From CAWEHT01 sp963808455 (GTDB lineage Bacteria > Chloroflexota > Anaerolineae > CG2-30-64-16): a stretch of DNA of 8,268 nucleotides. The DNA lies in NCBI GenBank assembly GCA_963808455.1, contig CAWEHT010000001.1:1-8268 (forward strand). The letters run 5' to 3'. A program made the position numbers and the translations under genes. Under the pieces are notes generated by a model, which saw only the letters and a program-made list of their open reading frames with translations, was not told where the DNA came from and did no database searches. This document shows, one piece after another, positions 7,863-8,268 of this stretch (positions within the stretch are counted from its first letter, which is position 1; the number at the start of each line of letters is the position of its first letter).

Positions 7863-8107
7863 ATGAAAGAATCCGAGACAGAACGGTCGCACGATCTGGC
7901 GTGGTACCGCATCACGGTGAAGGGCTGTCTGGATCGGTCCTGGTCAGGGTGCTTCTTGGGCTTGACGGTCACGCCTTACCGGCAGCGCGGTGAGACGGTG
8001 CTGAGAGCAGCTTCTTTCGCGATCCAGACGGCCCTCCTCGGCCTCCGGACCAGGCTGGGCATGACATGAACCTGCCGATACTCCGCCTGGCGCGTCGCCC
8101 GCGGTAG
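7863..8107 (+). CDS. Short uncharacterised protein (WYRI-x-VKG-x-LD-x-SWS motif), frameshifted
   Basis: This is a small soluble protein of about 81 residues. The ATG at 7863 follows GGTGGTGGA and lies 22 bases after a good promoter. The chain reads WYRITVKGCLDRSWSG, FLGLTVTPYR, GETVL, then a QTALLGL segment and, one frame over, MNLPILRLARRPR ending at TAG 8105-8107. From memory this layout (YRI-V-G-LD--WS--F-GLT, DQAALHGLL, RDLNLPLLS) matches short proteins of unknown function that are common in Chloroflexota genomes; I cannot verify it here. In the uninterrupted frame it stops at TGA 8067-8069. A missing G in GGG at 8057-8059 would restore the conserved-looking tail, in line with other lost G bases in this window. 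An additional pair of indels around 8010-8030, where the expected DQAAL-like motif is blurred, is possible. No function can be assigned. Confidence 0.5.
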
Positions 8108-8141
8108 GGGCGCGTGAGGTGTAGGTCGTGACATCATAGAA

Positions 8142-8268
8142 GTGGTACTCTGCACCCCTTTGCCGCCGGTGAACCCGCGCTGGGAAGGCCTCCGGGCCGC
8201 CAATGGAGAGCTCCACCCGACCAATCCCTGGGCCATGACGCAAAAGGAGTTCATTCAGACGCTCCACG
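8142..8268 (+). CDS. Possible start of an unidentified gene running off the right edge
   Basis: The plus-strand frame is open from just after TGA 8115-8117 to the window end and reads, in pieces, EVVLCTPLPPVNPRWEGLRA, ANGELHPTNPWAMTQ and KEFIQTLH. The residues look protein-like and third codon positions are about four-fifths G or C, as expected for a real gene in this genome. I do not recognise the family. The start is unclear: GTG at 8142 is the first usable codon but lacks a ribosome site, and an indel upstream may hide the true start. The opposite strand is also open here (see rejected items) with lower third-position GC. Low confidence. Confidence 0.3.
   Translation, partial: MVLCTPLPPVNPRWEGLRAANGELHPTNPWAMTQKEFIQTLH

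Noticed and set aside
7944..8267. Minus-strand frame of 107 codons at the right edge
   Set aside because: Its first residues look protein-like and vaguely recall argininosuccinate synthase, but the following residues do not match that enzyme, third-position GC is lower than on the other strand, and it overlaps the short plus-strand gene.
1..8268. CRISPR array, insertion sequence, tRNA, prophage or toxin-antitoxin system
   Set aside because: No regularly spaced repeats, transposase motifs, terminal inverted repeats, tRNA-like folds or recognisable defence genes were found on reading both strands.

Overview
The window is high-GC bacterial DNA carrying ordinary metabolic and housekeeping genes on the minus strand, a large LuxR-family regulator on the plus strand, and a poorly defined right end. 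The gene content suggests Chloroflexota (Anaerolineae-like). The signs are a MalT-like ATPase/TPR/LuxR regulator, a short protein of a kind I associate with that phylum, and extended -10 promoters of the form TTGTGCTANNCTG. This placement is inference; there is no rRNA or marker gene to fix it.

Minus strand, read right to left (4800 to 1), is one tightly packed operon: a membrane-anchored YdcF/SanA-type DUF218 protein, a radical SAM protein of the TIGR03960 / Radical_SAM_N2 type, pgeF (YfiH/YlmE-neighbour laccase-domain protein), yggS (PLP homeostasis protein) and proC (pyrroline-5-carboxylate reductase, cut by the left edge). Gaps are 10, 6 and 4 bases, and yggS and proC overlap by 4 bases. 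pgeF-yggS-proC is a conserved bacterial cluster.

Plus strand, 4896-7584, is a MalT/LuxR-type regulator of about 895 residues, transcribed divergently from the operon. The 95-base region between them holds two mirror-image extended -10 elements. Each lies so close to its ATG that both transcripts are probably leaderless. After the regulator come about 230 bases with two hairpins, a third promoter of the same type, a short uncharacterised protein (7863-8107) and an open frame running off the right edge.

The dominant oddity is that almost every gene is broken by single-base (once two-base) insertions or deletions, about eighteen in all. Protein motifs are otherwise intact, and no nonsense substitution is visible. 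Some indels come in compensating pairs. I read this as consensus error in an unpolished assembly, not gene decay, so I annotate the genes as continuous CDSs spanning the frameshifts. I see no tRNA, rRNA, CRISPR array, insertion sequence or convincing new biological system here.
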